Origin: Deltaproteobacteria bacterium UBA796
GTDB lineage: Bacteria > Myxococcota_A > UBA796
Length of the DNA: 28,817 bases
Reading direction: 5' to 3'
Assembly (NCBI GenBank): GCA_002296975.1
Contig: DBIS01000142.1
Location: 1-28,817 of the forward strand
Every line of letters starts with the position of its first letter. Position 1 is the first letter of the stretch. The notes under the pieces were generated by a model, which made no database searches, was not told where the DNA came from, and saw only the letters and a program-made list of their open reading frames with translations. Of this stretch, positions 1 through 8,423 are shown piece after piece. A program made the translations under genes and the position numbers.

Positions 1-38
1 GCCGCCCCTCACGGGGCTCAGGGGAACCGCCCTTCCCT

Positions 39-1055
39 TTGCCTGAGGGCTATTTTCGCACTGAACTCAATGTGGGGGACACATTTGGCGGCAGAAAATC
101 AGACCGGTTCGAAATCATTGGCGTCGCGGGTCAAGGCGCTCAAGCCATCGTTTACAAGGCCCACGACACCCGCTTAGACCGAACCATCGCGGTCAAATTG
201 TCATCTACTCCAGATGCGAACTATCGCAGCAAAATGCTCATCCGATTTGAGCGAGAACTGAAGCTGTCATCCAAAATCTCTCACCCACATGTTGTGGCGA
301 TTCACGACTGTGGCGAGCTCGAAGGCGGCACCCCTTATGTGCTGCTCGAATGGATGGAACATGGCGACCTCGGGCGCATTCTCGAGTCTGCTTGGAGCGC
401 GGGCCAGCTTTTACCGGTTGCACATATTCACTATTACGCCCTCGCCATTGCCAGCGCGATGAAGGCCATCCACGGCGTGGGCATCGTTCACCGTGACATC
501 AAACCCGATAATATTTTGTTGCGCGGCGATGGCGTGGCCAAGCTCACCGACTTTGGCATCGCAAAAGACCTAAACGACCAACAACAACGTCTGACTGAAA
601 TGGGCCAAACTTTGGGTACCCTCGGTTATATGGCCCCAGAGCAATTGCTGGGCATGCCTGGGCCTCAAAGTGATGTCTTCAGCTTCGGCGTGGTCCTTTT
701 TCAGATGCTGACCTCCTCTCTCCCTGCCCAGACCGACCGCAATGGTCGCCCATCGGGACACATCATCGAGACCGAGTGGGACCTTATCCCGGCACATTGG
801 GCAGCCCTTATTCAGCCAATGGTTCTCCCCGATCTCGACACGCGCATGGCTTCTTTCGAAGCGGTCCTGCAAGCCTTGTTGGACTTTGCCCCCGGAGACG
901 ACCTGGGTCGTTCCACCCTTGCCACCAGACTGCTGCCTCACCTACCGACCAGCGCTTCGGTATCAGCCACCGGCGGCCTCGGAAACACAGGAGACTTCCA
1001 GACAGATTTGAGCACAGACCGAGATAACGACACGATCTTTATCGACACAAACTGA
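39..1055 (+). CDS. Hanks-type serine/threonine protein kinase (5' end possibly outside window)
   Basis: Cytosolic protein kinase expected to phosphorylate Ser/Thr on protein substrates. The kinase domain spans about residues 24-290: glycine-rich loop GQGAQAIVY (31-39), VAIK-type lysine K53 in AVKL, catalytic loop HRDIKPDN (151-158), DFG at 171-173 and APE at 199-201, so all key catalytic residues are present. The last 60 or so residues are Ser/Thr/Asp-rich and carry no membrane segment or recognisable sensor domain, unlike PknB-type kinases. The given start is TTG at 39; GTG at 72 is an alternative. The frame stays open to the left edge of the window, so the true start may lie upstream. It converges with the next gene, with 12 bases between the stops. 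Substrate unknown; the kinase call is secure. Confidence 0.93.
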   Translation: MPEGYFRTELNVGDTFGGRKSDRFEIIGVAGQGAQAIVYKAHDTRLDRTIAVKLSSTPDANYRSKMLIRFERELKLSSKISHPHVVAIHDCGELEGGTPYVLLEWMEHGDLGRILESAWSAGQLLPVAHIHYYALAIASAMKAIHGVGIVHRDIKPDNILLRGDGVAKLTDFGIAKDLNDQQQRLTEMGQTLGTLGYMAPEQLLGMPGPQSDVFSFGVVLFQMLTSSLPAQTDRNGRPSGHIIETEWDLIPAHWAALIQPMVLPDLDTRMASFEAVLQALLDFAPGDDLGRSTLATRLLPHLPTSASVSATGGLGNTGDFQTDLSTDRDNDTIFIDTN

Positions 1056-1067
1056 GTGGCTCTCTGC

Positions 1068-2360
1068 TTACTTGCGGTACTTGGCCTTAAACATCTTTAG
1101 CGCTGTTCCAAAAATGAGCGAAGATACGTTTTTGTTATTCGACAACTGCTGTAAGTCTCGTCGTTGCAGCCCTTGCATTAGCTTTAAGGCGAGCGGAGCT
1201 GGGCATTTTGGGTTGTTCACCAAGGCCACCTGCACCGGATACTTCCGGATGAACTCCTTGTCCGATGCAATCAGACGCACCACCTCATCGTGTAGGTTTC
1301 GGTTTCCGGCAAATGAGGCCACTTCGCTTGGGGTCAGTCGCCCAGACTTGACCACCGCGGTCGCCACCACCTTGTTGGGATCTCGAATCAAAATTTTGCG
1401 TGCCTGCTGATTGCCCGAGTAGGCCAGCTTAATCCTCTTGCCGACTGTCATTTCGGCGAGCTGTATCGCCAAGGAGACCCGCACTTCGTCTTCGGGCGCT
1501 CTCGCCTGTTGGGCCTCGACATCATCGGGCTCTGCTGTGAGGTCCCACGAAAAGTTGGGCGAATCATCGCTGAAATCGAATTTAAAGGCCTCAAAGCCTT
1601 CACCGCCCGCCTTCACGGCACCCAAATCGAACATCTCCAAGCCTTTGTCTTCGGTGACAAGCACATTGGGAGTGAGTACTGGGCGTGGGGCTGGTGCCGC
1701 GGGCTCTGGCATCACTTCGCCCGCGACGGGCACATCACCTTCGTCATCATCAAACAAATGGTCGAGGGCGTTTCGCTGGGGCTTGACCGACACCACCACC
1801 GCTTCGATCTTTTCTTTGGGCTGGGCGAAAGGCCGTTGAGTTGGCACCTCGGGCAAGGAGCGATGCAGGCGCAAAAAGGACTCCGCGCTGGCCAACTCCT
1901 CGTCCGAACACTTTGGGTTAGCATGCAAAGCCACGAACACAGTGGGTGTCATCAACAAGCGCTCTTGGTTTCGAACCAAAATCTCGCACAAACCCGCATC
2001 TGCCCGGGCCGCCACAATCTCTGCTGCCCGGTCAGGGGTGGAACGCAATTGAAGAATCCGCTGGTCCAATTCGCGATCCGCTCGGAACTGAGCGATGAAC
2101 TCGATCACCTTCGGAAAAGTCGACTGTGAAATGCCGCTCAACACCTGGGGCACCGGCATGGTCTTCATGGTCTGCCGCGCAGCCTTGGCCACCACACGGT
2201 CTTTGTCTACCGCCAACACATAGAGCAGGGCCAGCTGCACATCGGCCGTGGTGGGGATCAGCCCCTTGGCCACCGCGATTTTGGCGGTCCTGGGTGCAGA
2301 TGGCCCAACAGACCGTCGAAACTGTTTTGGAATGCCCAGCCGTTCAAATGGAATGCCCAT
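1068..2360 (-). CDS. Hypothetical LRV/HEAT-like repeat protein, last gene of the birA-coaX operon
   Basis: A 430-residue soluble protein with no signal peptide or membrane segment. Two helical repeat regions flank an acidic, proline-rich linker (about residues 185-285). The halves resemble each other: the N-terminal part has ILVRNQERLL followed by HANPKCSDEEL, and the C-terminal part has ILIRDPNKVV, then GRLTPSEVA, then VNNPKCPAPLAL. The recurring N-P-K-C/T and D-P patterns recall leucine-rich-variant (LRV) or HEAT-type repeats that serve as protein-binding scaffolds. From memory, similar proteins with NNPKTP...NKNVP endings occur in myxobacteria, but I cannot confirm this here. It starts 37 bases after the coaX stop, so it is probably cotranscribed. 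No enzymatic motif was seen; function unknown. Confidence 0.8.
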   Translation of the reverse strand: MGIPFERLGIPKQFRRSVGPSAPRTAKIAVAKGLIPTTADVQLALLYVLAVDKDRVVAKAARQTMKTMPVPQVLSGISQSTFPKVIEFIAQFRADRELDQRILQLRSTPDRAAEIVAARADAGLCEILVRNQERLLMTPTVFVALHANPKCSDEELASAESFLRLHRSLPEVPTQRPFAQPKEKIEAVVVSVKPQRNALDHLFDDDEGDVPVAGEVMPEPAAPAPRPVLTPNVLVTEDKGLEMFDLGAVKAGGEGFEAFKFDFSDDSPNFSWDLTAEPDDVEAQQARAPEDEVRVSLAIQLAEMTVGKRIKLAYSGNQQARKILIRDPNKVVATAVVKSGRLTPSEVASFAGNRNLHDEVVRLIASDKEFIRKYPVQVALVNNPKCPAPLALKLMQGLQRRDLQQLSNNKNVSSLIFGTALKMFKAKYRK

Positions 2361-2397
2361 GGCCGAATCTTAGTCTCGGACACCCACAAGGTGCAAC

Positions 2398-3162
2398 TCA
2401 GCTGTGATTCCGATCCCAGAGAATGCGTAAACCCTTCAAGGTCAGGTGCTCATCTTGGGCATCGATCTCATCACAGGCACCGCCGATTAGCCGGGCGAGC
2501 CCGCCCGTGGCAATGCACAGGGGGGAAATATCAAACTCCGTCTTGCACCGGCGGGCCAGCTCATTGACAAGGCCTACATATCCCCAAAAAAGACCAGACT
2601 GCATGCTCGCCACAGTGTTGGTACCGATGGCGCGTTCGGGGCGCTCGAGCGGCACCCGCGGCAATTTGGCGGTCCGGGTAAACAAGGCGTCGGCGGAAAT
2701 TTGATAGCCGGGCGCTATCGCGCCTCCGATATAATCTCCGGAGCTGTTCACACAGTCCACCGTGGTCGCTGTGCCAAAGTCGACGATAACCAAAGGCCCA
2801 CCGTGGTGCTCGAATCCGGCCACAGCATTGACGATCCGGTCGGCGCCCACCTCTCGAGGGTTGTCCGTCGCCACCCGCATGCCAGTTTTGATGCCACGAC
2901 CGACGACCAAGACCTCGCAGTCCAGATACCGGCGAACCGCCTTCTCGATGGCGTACAGCACACTGGGCACCACACAGCACACCGCCACGCCCTCTACAGC
3001 GGCGATCGGGATGTTGTTGTGCCTCAACAGTTGAAGCAGCGCCAGCCCAAACTCATCGGTGGTCCGCGCTCCGGTGCTTACACGCCACAAATGAATGACC
3101 TTGAAGCCCTCCAGGGCCCCAATCACCGTGTTTGTATTTCCGACATCGATCCCGAGCAGCAT
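2398..3162 (-). CDS. coaX: Type III pantothenate kinase
   Basis: Phosphorylates pantothenate to 4'-phosphopantothenate, the first step of CoA biosynthesis, in the cytosol. The 254-residue length is normal for CoaX. ASKHA-fold motifs are in order: phosphate-1 loop with D6 and GNTN (8-11), GADRIVN (106-112) with the catalytic aspartate D108, phosphate-2 VDFGTATT (127-134), GGAIAPG (146-152), and adenosine-site IATGG (217-221). ATG start at 3162; it begins 9 bases after the birA stop. The birA-coaX pairing is common in bacteria, and both belong to cofactor metabolism. No anomaly was seen. Confidence 0.97.
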   Translation of the reverse strand: MLLGIDVGNTNTVIGALEGFKVIHLWRVSTGARTTDEFGLALLQLLRHNNIPIAAVEGVAVCCVVPSVLYAIEKAVRRYLDCEVLVVGRGIKTGMRVATDNPREVGADRIVNAVAGFEHHGGPLVIVDFGTATTVDCVNSSGDYIGGAIAPGYQISADALFTRTAKLPRVPLERPERAIGTNTVASMQSGLFWGYVGLVNELARRCKTEFDISPLCIATGGLARLIGGACDEIDAQDEHLTLKGLRILWDRNHS

Positions 3163-3171
3163 AGCGGCCTT

Positions 3172-3915
3172 TTAGCCCCAGTCCGAGGGAGCGTCCACCG
3201 AAGCCACCAACTGGACATCCCCAGTCAACACCGCCACCCCATCGACCAGCAGTGCCCCATCCTCTCGAATGTCGGTGGCTAGCCCTCGGACATCGCCCAC
3301 CACCACCGCACACCCCAAGGTGTGACTGCGGGCGCGCCAGGTCTCCAAAGACGGCTTGACTGTAGTGGAGACGGCTTCAACCGCTGTTACCAATCGTGCC
3401 AACAAATCCGCCCGATCTTGATACTCACCCGACAATAGAGCCAGACTGGTCGCATCGGGCAAGCCCGAAAAATCTGTCTGATTCACATTTATACCGACCC
3501 CGAGCACCACAAAGCGAAGCCCGGAGGAATCGGTCGATAGCTCGGCCAGGATACCCCCGAGTTTTTGGCCTTCTTCGGTGACGAGGTCATTCGGCCATTT
3601 CACCAAACAACCCAGAACCTCGGCCATCGCTGCAGCCCAAGCCAACACACACACCGGTGCCTGTGGTGGCGCCACATCAGGCACCAAAACAAGGCTAAAC
3701 AAGAGGTTTTCACCCGCCTTGCTCTCCCAAACCCGTCCCAGCCGGCCCCTGCCCGCATTTTGCTCGTCCGTGACAACCAATATACCCGCCGGGCCTGTGG
3801 ATGCCTCAGCCAAGATTTTGGCCTCTATATTCGTGGAGTCACACCGGGGGAGAAACACCACGGGTCTGCCCATCTTTAGGGAAATGCCACCTGAATCAAA
3901 TCCAGATGGGCTCAT
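3172..3915 (-). CDS. birA: Biotin--[acetyl-CoA-carboxylase] ligase, catalytic-only form
   Basis: Activates biotin with ATP to biotinyl-5'-AMP and transfers it to the lysine of biotin carboxyl carrier protein. Motifs counted from the ATG at 3915: CDSTN (25-29), biotin/AMP loop GRGRLG (55-60), KWPND (106-110) with the catalytic lysine, KLGGILAE (118-125) and GVGINVN (139-145). The N-terminal winged-helix DNA-binding domain of E. coli BirA is missing, so this is a group I ligase that should not repress biotin genes. The upstream lipoprotein stop and this ATG share one base (TGATG), which favours ATG 3915 over the in-frame TTG at 3918. Translational coupling is likely. Confidence 0.95.
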   Translation of the reverse strand: MSPSGFDSGGISLKMGRPVVFLPRCDSTNIEAKILAEASTGPAGILVVTDEQNAGRGRLGRVWESKAGENLLFSLVLVPDVAPPQAPVCVLAWAAAMAEVLGCLVKWPNDLVTEEGQKLGGILAELSTDSSGLRFVVLGVGINVNQTDFSGLPDATSLALLSGEYQDRADLLARLVTAVEAVSTTVKPSLETWRARSHTLGCAVVVGDVRGLATDIREDGALLVDGVAVLTGDVQLVASVDAPSDWG

Positions 3916-4925
3916 CAATCCGACTCTGGTTCACAGTCTTCATGAACATTTGCCGCGTCGATCTCGACCACGCTGCCAGACTCAAAACCCGCGGTAATAT
4001 GCTCTGCCGCAAAATGAATACAAGACCGGGATGAATCGCTCGCGCACGGCTCACAAGGGATTTCCAAGTTTTCTGCCAACAGGCACACGGCCGACTCATC
4101 GCCAAACCCAGGCAACAAGGCCACCAACTCCTCTACACCCAAAATTGCGTCATAGGTGACGCCACCGAGGCTCATGCCATCTGCTGCGATGGTCCCTGTG
4201 AAGGAAAAAGACTCAAAGCGCAACAAGCCCCCGTGCGCACCAAATACCCGGTCTTCGATACCACCAGCGATAAATGGCAACTCACCCTGGCTGACATGAT
4301 TGATCAAAAGGGTCCGTGAGCATGTGTCTTGCTCCACGGGGCTCACATCTGCTTTTCCGACCGCGGCCAACACATCCAGATACGGCCCATCGGTACCTTG
4401 AAGTTGGATCATCAACGGTCGGGCCAACACCGCGCCAATCAACTCACCCGCATTTTCGCCAATGGTGTAATCGCCGTCCGAAAAGCTAAACGAGAACAAC
4501 AAGCCCTCTAAGTCTGTGCTGGGTTCGAGGGGTGCGCCATAGCTCGAGGTCGAAAAGCTGATGGCAGGCGAGCCGCGGCAATAATCCAAGCTCACCGTAT
4601 AGGCTGTGTCGGGCGCGAGGGGCTCATCGGGTAAAAAGTGAACCTGTTGGCCGTCCTCGGAGACGGTTGTCTGACCCGGAATGTCTGCGACCACCGTGGC
4701 GCTCGAGTCTGCAGCCGAAAGCTCAAACACGATTGGATCTCGATAGTAATGGTCTACCGCCCCATCTGCGGGCTGCGTTTTGTTGATGGTTGTGGTGCAC
4801 GCTATCGAAGAAGCTGCACCCGAATCGTTAGCATCCCCCAAGCTGCTCCCACCTGGGTCGATGTTCTTGAAGCAGCCGGTCACTAGGGCGACACAAAGGC
4901 AGATAGATGCGGGATGTGTTGTCAT
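3915..4925 (-). CDS. Lipoprotein with Big_5-type Ig-like domain
   Basis: A 336-residue exported protein. The short signal sequence ends in lipobox LVTGC with lipidated Cys18. Residues about 45-125 form an Ig-like module of the Big_5/SbsA type: it opens with a T-x-P-A-D-G-A-V pattern, then an F-L-P-D-x-P-L-A-P-D-T-x-Y-T-V pattern, the classic closing strand of that fold. The rest is beta-rich with several cysteines near the C terminus (CLLAEN, CEPCASD, SCIHF), probably disulfide-bonded in the periplasm or at the surface. It is the first gene of the leftward operon with birA. The functional link to biotin ligation is not obvious, and cotranscription may be incidental. Specific role unknown. Confidence 0.85.
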   Translation of the reverse strand: MTTHPASICLCVALVTGCFKNIDPGGSSLGDANDSGAASSIACTTTINKTQPADGAVDHYYRDPIVFELSAADSSATVVADIPGQTTVSEDGQQVHFLPDEPLAPDTAYTVSLDYCRGSPAISFSTSSYGAPLEPSTDLEGLLFSFSFSDGDYTIGENAGELIGAVLARPLMIQLQGTDGPYLDVLAAVGKADVSPVEQDTCSRTLLINHVSQGELPFIAGGIEDRVFGAHGGLLRFESFSFTGTIAADGMSLGGVTYDAILGVEELVALLPGFGDESAVCLLAENLEIPCEPCASDSSRSCIHFAAEHITAGFESGSVVEIDAANVHEDCEPESD

Positions 4926-4976
4926 GATTGAAGACTACCAAGGTTGGGACAACCCTGCAGTGGTCGTCCGTGGTAT

Positions 4977-4983
4977 GAGGTGA
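4977..4983 (+). promoter_or_regulatory. Shine-Dalgarno site deciding the start of the small PH-domain gene
   Basis: GAGGTGA lies two bases before ATG 4986 and matches seven bases of the canonical anti-SD complement GGAGGTGA. This favours ATG 4986 over an upstream in-frame TTG at 4944. Confidence 0.6.
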
Positions 4984-4985
4984 GC

Positions 4986-5471
4986 ATGTTCGACGCCTCA
5001 AACAGTTCCCGCCTAGACCCCGCCACCATCATGTTGTGGCGCCTGCAACGCTTGATCCGGCTCGTGATCGTCGGTATCCCCACCTTGATCGGCTTGGGTT
5101 TTGCCGCCGCGACAGTCGTCCGCGTGGAGTTGGCAGCGGTGGTGGTGATGACCACGATCGCCATGAACATCGTGTTCACACTCTTTTGGCCGGCCCTCGA
5201 ATACAATGCATTCCGCTATGCCGTGCGCGAACACGACCTGCTCGTTCAACACGGCGTGCTCTTCAAGCGGTGGTCTTCTGTTCCCCACAGCCGGATTCAA
5301 CATGTGGACACCAGACAAGGCCCCCTCGAGCGGCTCTTTGGTCTCTCTCGGTTGCTGATCTTCACCGCAGCAGGCTCTTTGGCCGACGCCTCTATTCCTG
5401 GGCTGCGAACCGAAGACGCCGAGCGATTGCGCGATGAACTCTCCCGGCGCGGAGGAGATGATGGGGTCTGA
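4986..5471 (+). CDS. YdbS-like bacterial PH-domain (DUF304/bPH2) membrane protein
   Basis: A 161-residue inner-membrane protein. Two adjacent hydrophobic segments (about residues 20-75) are followed by one bPH2 domain: FRYAVREHDLLVQHGVLFKR, then VPHSRIQHVDTRQGPLERLFGLSRLLIFTA split across the domain, then a helix with an E-D-A-E-R-L-R-D-E-L pattern. The pattern R-I-Q-x-V-D-x-x-x-G-P-L-E-R is typical of the family. The next gene encodes a three-domain paralogue and overlaps this one, reproducing the YdbS-YdbT arrangement of Bacillus subtilis, where the pair has been linked to resistance against envelope-active antimicrobials. That role here is inference. Start chosen at ATG 4986 for its ribosome-binding site. 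Confidence 0.88.
   Translation: MFDASNSSRLDPATIMLWRLQRLIRLVIVGIPTLIGLGFAAATVVRVELAAVVVMTTIAMNIVFTLFWPALEYNAFRYAVREHDLLVQHGVLFKRWSSVPHSRIQHVDTRQGPLERLFGLSRLLIFTAAGSLADASIPGLRTEDAERLRDELSRRGGDDGV
5451..5455 (+). promoter_or_regulatory. Shine-Dalgarno site inside the upstream gene
   Basis: GGAGG ends five bases before ATG 5461 and sits within the last codons of the preceding PH-domain gene. It argues that the YdbT-like gene starts at 5461 (or 5458) rather than at the longer in-frame ATG 5434. Confidence 0.5.
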
Positions 5472-7176
5472 GGACGACGACAATCGACCTTTGGGTTCAG
5501 AGCCCACCGAAGAGGAGCGCACCGACGTAATCCGGCCAAATACGGTGATACGGCCAATCGATGCCCCAGATGACCTGGCCACCCAAGAGGCACAGGGCTT
5601 GGTACAACCTCAAGTCACGACCATCGAGATGCTCGCCCACGGCACCCCTAGAGACGACCCCACCGTTGGTATTTTTCTCGAAGAGATCGAGCAGACAGTG
5701 GGCATCCACCTTCAGGCCGATGGCCTCCACGAGGCCGAAACTAAGCTCACGCCAGACACACCGTGGCGTGGGCTCCACCCCATTAGTTTGGGGGTAAACC
5801 TGCTGCCAAGGGCCTGGAAGACCATCCGCAATATGTGGCCGGTGCTGATTTTTGTGGTCATTGGCGGCGAGCGCGTGGGCATGCGATTTGTGGACATGCT
5901 GGTGGTTCTGCTGTTCGCGTTGTTGAGCGTTTGGAACACGTTTATCCACTGGGCAACCTTACGATATCGCATCCACCAAGGCCGACTCGAGATCAGGCAG
6001 GGGCTGCTCAATCGCCAAGCTCGAACCATCGATCCGGCGCGCATTCAAAATGTCGAGTTGGTACAAAACCTTTTTCACACCTGGACGGGATTGGTCGAGC
6101 TTCGCATCGACACCGCCGGCGAACAAACCACAGAGGGATTGCTCTCTGCCCTCTCCGTTGAAGAGGCGACCACCCTCCAAAATCAGCTCGCCAACTTGAG
6201 CTCTTTGGCAGGAACCGGGGATGGCGTGAACGACAATAGCGAGGTTGTCGTCGAGATGGGCATGGCGGAGATCCTCGCTTTCGGGCTGACACAGCGAACC
6301 ATAGGTACCGTGGCGCTCATCACCGCAGTCGGCTTGGAACTGTTGAGCCAAACAAGCCCGGATGTAGCCGCCGATTTTACAGTCAATATGCAGCCGGCGA
6401 TGATCGTGGCCGCCTTTATGTTGGCCTTTGTGGCCTCATGGGCCGTCTCCGCGATCAGCAGCCTGTTTCGCTATTTTGGCTATGCCATGGTGAGATTGCC
6501 CGAGACCATCAGGACCACACAAGGACTGACCACCAAACGCCGGGTCGAGATCCCCCTCTCCAAGGTGCAAATGTTGCGGATCGACGAGCCCTTAATGCGC
6601 CGGTGGATGGGCTTTGGCACGGTGCACATTGAAACAGCAGGTCTGAGCTACGCTGAAGGCGAGCAGCGCCAAGCAGAAGGCATCGTTCCCATGGTCGAAC
6701 ACAGCGATTTGGGCAGGGTGACGGCCTTGGCCGCGCCACACGCATCTATCGATCCTTGGACGGCCCCCCTCAAGCCAGCCCACCCCCGAAGCCTGTACCG
6801 GGCCTTGGTGGCAGCCACTGTGCGCTCGAGCGTCATGATTGGCCTCGGGATGTCCCTTTTTGGGCCCATCAGATGGGTGCTGCCCGCGCTCTTACCCATC
6901 GCTCTCGTGGGCGCATGGCTGGACTGGAAAAAACAGGGATGGCTGGTGACCCCCTCCGCCATCGTCTCTCGGCGAGGGTTTTTCAACCGCCGAACATTCA
7001 TCATCGCTCGGGACAAGCTGCAGAGTGTACATCGGGTGCAAGGCCCATTCATGCGCCTCCACGGCCTAAGCCGCTTGGTGGTCAGCGTAGCAGGAAGCCG
7101 GGTAAGCCTACCGGAGACCGGACTGGCAGACTCAGAATGGATCGAGGCCGAGTTGAGCCGTAACTTAGACCAATAA
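5461..7176 (+). CDS. YdbT-like protein with three bacterial PH (DUF304) domains
   Basis: An integral membrane protein of about 571 residues. The N-terminal 100 or so residues are acidic and hydrophilic. Three hydrophobic pairs each precede a bPH2 domain. Domain 1 contains LRYRIHQGRLEIRQGLLNR and ARIQNVELVQN; domain 2 contains IRTTQGLTTKRRVEIPLSKV; domain 3 contains the pattern W-L-V-T-P-S-A-I-V-S-R-R-G-F-F-N-R and KLQSVHRVQGPFMR. This three-fold repeat is the YdbT architecture. The ORF also opens at ATG 5434, but ATG 5461 has a better ribosome-binding site. It overlaps the YdbS-like gene and is probably translated together with it, suggesting a membrane complex. Molecular function is unknown for the family beyond proposed envelope stress or antimicrobial resistance roles. 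Confidence 0.9.
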   Translation: MGSEDDDNRPLGSEPTEEERTDVIRPNTVIRPIDAPDDLATQEAQGLVQPQVTTIEMLAHGTPRDDPTVGIFLEEIEQTVGIHLQADGLHEAETKLTPDTPWRGLHPISLGVNLLPRAWKTIRNMWPVLIFVVIGGERVGMRFVDMLVVLLFALLSVWNTFIHWATLRYRIHQGRLEIRQGLLNRQARTIDPARIQNVELVQNLFHTWTGLVELRIDTAGEQTTEGLLSALSVEEATTLQNQLANLSSLAGTGDGVNDNSEVVVEMGMAEILAFGLTQRTIGTVALITAVGLELLSQTSPDVAADFTVNMQPAMIVAAFMLAFVASWAVSAISSLFRYFGYAMVRLPETIRTTQGLTTKRRVEIPLSKVQMLRIDEPLMRRWMGFGTVHIETAGLSYAEGEQRQAEGIVPMVEHSDLGRVTALAAPHASIDPWTAPLKPAHPRSLYRALVAATVRSSVMIGLGMSLFGPIRWVLPALLPIALVGAWLDWKKQGWLVTPSAIVSRRGFFNRRTFIIARDKLQSVHRVQGPFMRLHGLSRLVVSVAGSRVSLPETGLADSEWIEAELSRNLDQ

Positions 7177-7187
7177 AAGGCCTCGGC

Positions 7188-8414
7188 TCATCCGGTGCCA
7201 AGCAGCCAATGTACTGCGGCACAACTCGCGATGACACCTGCGATATCTGCAGCCAAGCCTGCCGGCACCGCGTGGCGGATTTTGGTGATGCCGATGGAAC
7301 CAAAATAAACGGCCAACACATAAAACGTGGTCTCCGTCGAGCCGTTCATGGTGGACGCGATATTACCGATTAAAGTGTCTGGACCATGCGCTTCCAATAG
7401 TTCAGCGGTGATCCCGAAAGCCCCAGACCCGCTCAGCGGACGCAGCAAGGCCAAGGGCAACACCTCGCCCGGAATACCGAGCATGGATGTAAACGGGTCG
7501 ACCCAACCGACCAAGCGTTGCAACCCACCACTGGCCCTCAGCATGCCAACCGCGCTTAAAATCGCCACGAGATACGGGATAATCATCACGGCCAAATCAA
7601 AGCCCTCTTTGGCACCTTTGACAAAGACCTCGTAGACCTTCACCTTGCGCACCACACCGACGGCCAACATGCCAAAAATGAGCACGGGCATGATCCACAC
7701 GCTGGCGGCCTCACCGATGGTGTAGACCACAGACACCAACCCAACGAGTCCTGCGATCACCAAAGCAAAAGGGACCAGTTCTGCGACCTTCAAAGGGCTC
7801 GGCTTCACAGAAATGCCCGGCTGCGGCGCCGTCTTTGCAAAATAAGGCAAGCGGGACAGGAACACGGCGGCTGAAATGCCAACGATGGTCGAGATGCCCG
7901 TAGCCAACAACGTCGTCGGGAAAATGGCTGCGGCGTCCGTCGAGCCCTTCAGCGCCCTCAATCCGATGATTCCTGTGGGCAAAATGGCCAAGCCACTGGT
8001 ATTTATCGCCAAGAACAAGACCATCGCATTGGTTGCGGTACCCTTTTCGGTGTTCAAGTCATTGAGCTCCTTCATCGCCTTCAAACCAAACGGGGTCGCG
8101 GCATTTCCAAGCCCCAGCGCGTTGGCGGCGATGTTCATCACCATCGCACCCATCGCTGGGTGATCGGGTGGTACGTCCGGGAACAAGCGCACGAGAACAG
8201 GGCGAATCAATCGCGCCATAAATGCCAAACCACCCGCCTCTTCGACGACTTTCATCAAACCCAAAAACAAGGCGATGTAGCCCACCAGGCCGATGGCTAA
8301 ATCCACGCTCCCTTTGGCCGCATCGAGTGCACCTTGGCCCACCTCGGCAGGGGTGCCATTGAGCACAGCAAAAATCATTGCGACGGTAATGAGGCCAAAA
8401 AAGATGTGGTTCAT
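7188..8414 (-). CDS. Fused SpmA-SpmB membrane protein (nucleoside-recognition/Gate domains)
   Basis: A 408-residue polytopic inner-membrane protein that joins, in one chain, the equivalents of Bacillus spore maturation proteins A and B. The N-terminal half has the SpmA signature N-A-L-G-L-G-N-A-A-T-P-F-G-L-K-A-M. The C-terminal half has SpmB signatures RPLSGSGAFG and the pattern G-S-T-E-T-T-F-Y-V-L-A-V-Y-F-G-S-I-G-I. Both halves carry Gate-type transmembrane domains. In Bacillus, SpmA/B affect spore core dehydration; fused homologues occur widely in non-sporulating Gram-negative bacteria with unknown substrates. ATG 8414, 9 bases after the stop of the upstream unknown gene, so likely in the operon with the O-antigen ligase-like gene. 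Confidence 0.9.
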   Translation of the reverse strand: MNHIFFGLITVAMIFAVLNGTPAEVGQGALDAAKGSVDLAIGLVGYIALFLGLMKVVEEAGGLAFMARLIRPVLVRLFPDVPPDHPAMGAMVMNIAANALGLGNAATPFGLKAMKELNDLNTEKGTATNAMVLFLAINTSGLAILPTGIIGLRALKGSTDAAAIFPTTLLATGISTIVGISAAVFLSRLPYFAKTAPQPGISVKPSPLKVAELVPFALVIAGLVGLVSVVYTIGEAASVWIMPVLIFGMLAVGVVRKVKVYEVFVKGAKEGFDLAVMIIPYLVAILSAVGMLRASGGLQRLVGWVDPFTSMLGIPGEVLPLALLRPLSGSGAFGITAELLEAHGPDTLIGNIASTMNGSTETTFYVLAVYFGSIGITKIRHAVPAGLAADIAGVIASCAAVHWLLGTG

Positions 8415-8423
8415 GTTGGTTTT

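Noticed and set aside
1509..2129. 206-residue plus-strand frame opposite the LRV-like gene
   Set aside because: Lies entirely antisense to a gene with clear repeat structure; composition is that of a shadow frame.
4923..4951. TTGTCC-N17-AATCAT as a promoter for the leftward lipoprotein-birA-coaX operon
   Set aside because: The -10 overlaps the start codon and matches only 4 of 6 bases, leaving no room for a leader.
5013..5582. 189-residue minus-strand frame over the PH-domain genes
   Set aside because: Antisense to two recognised bPH2 genes, His/Arg/Gly-rich without fold character.
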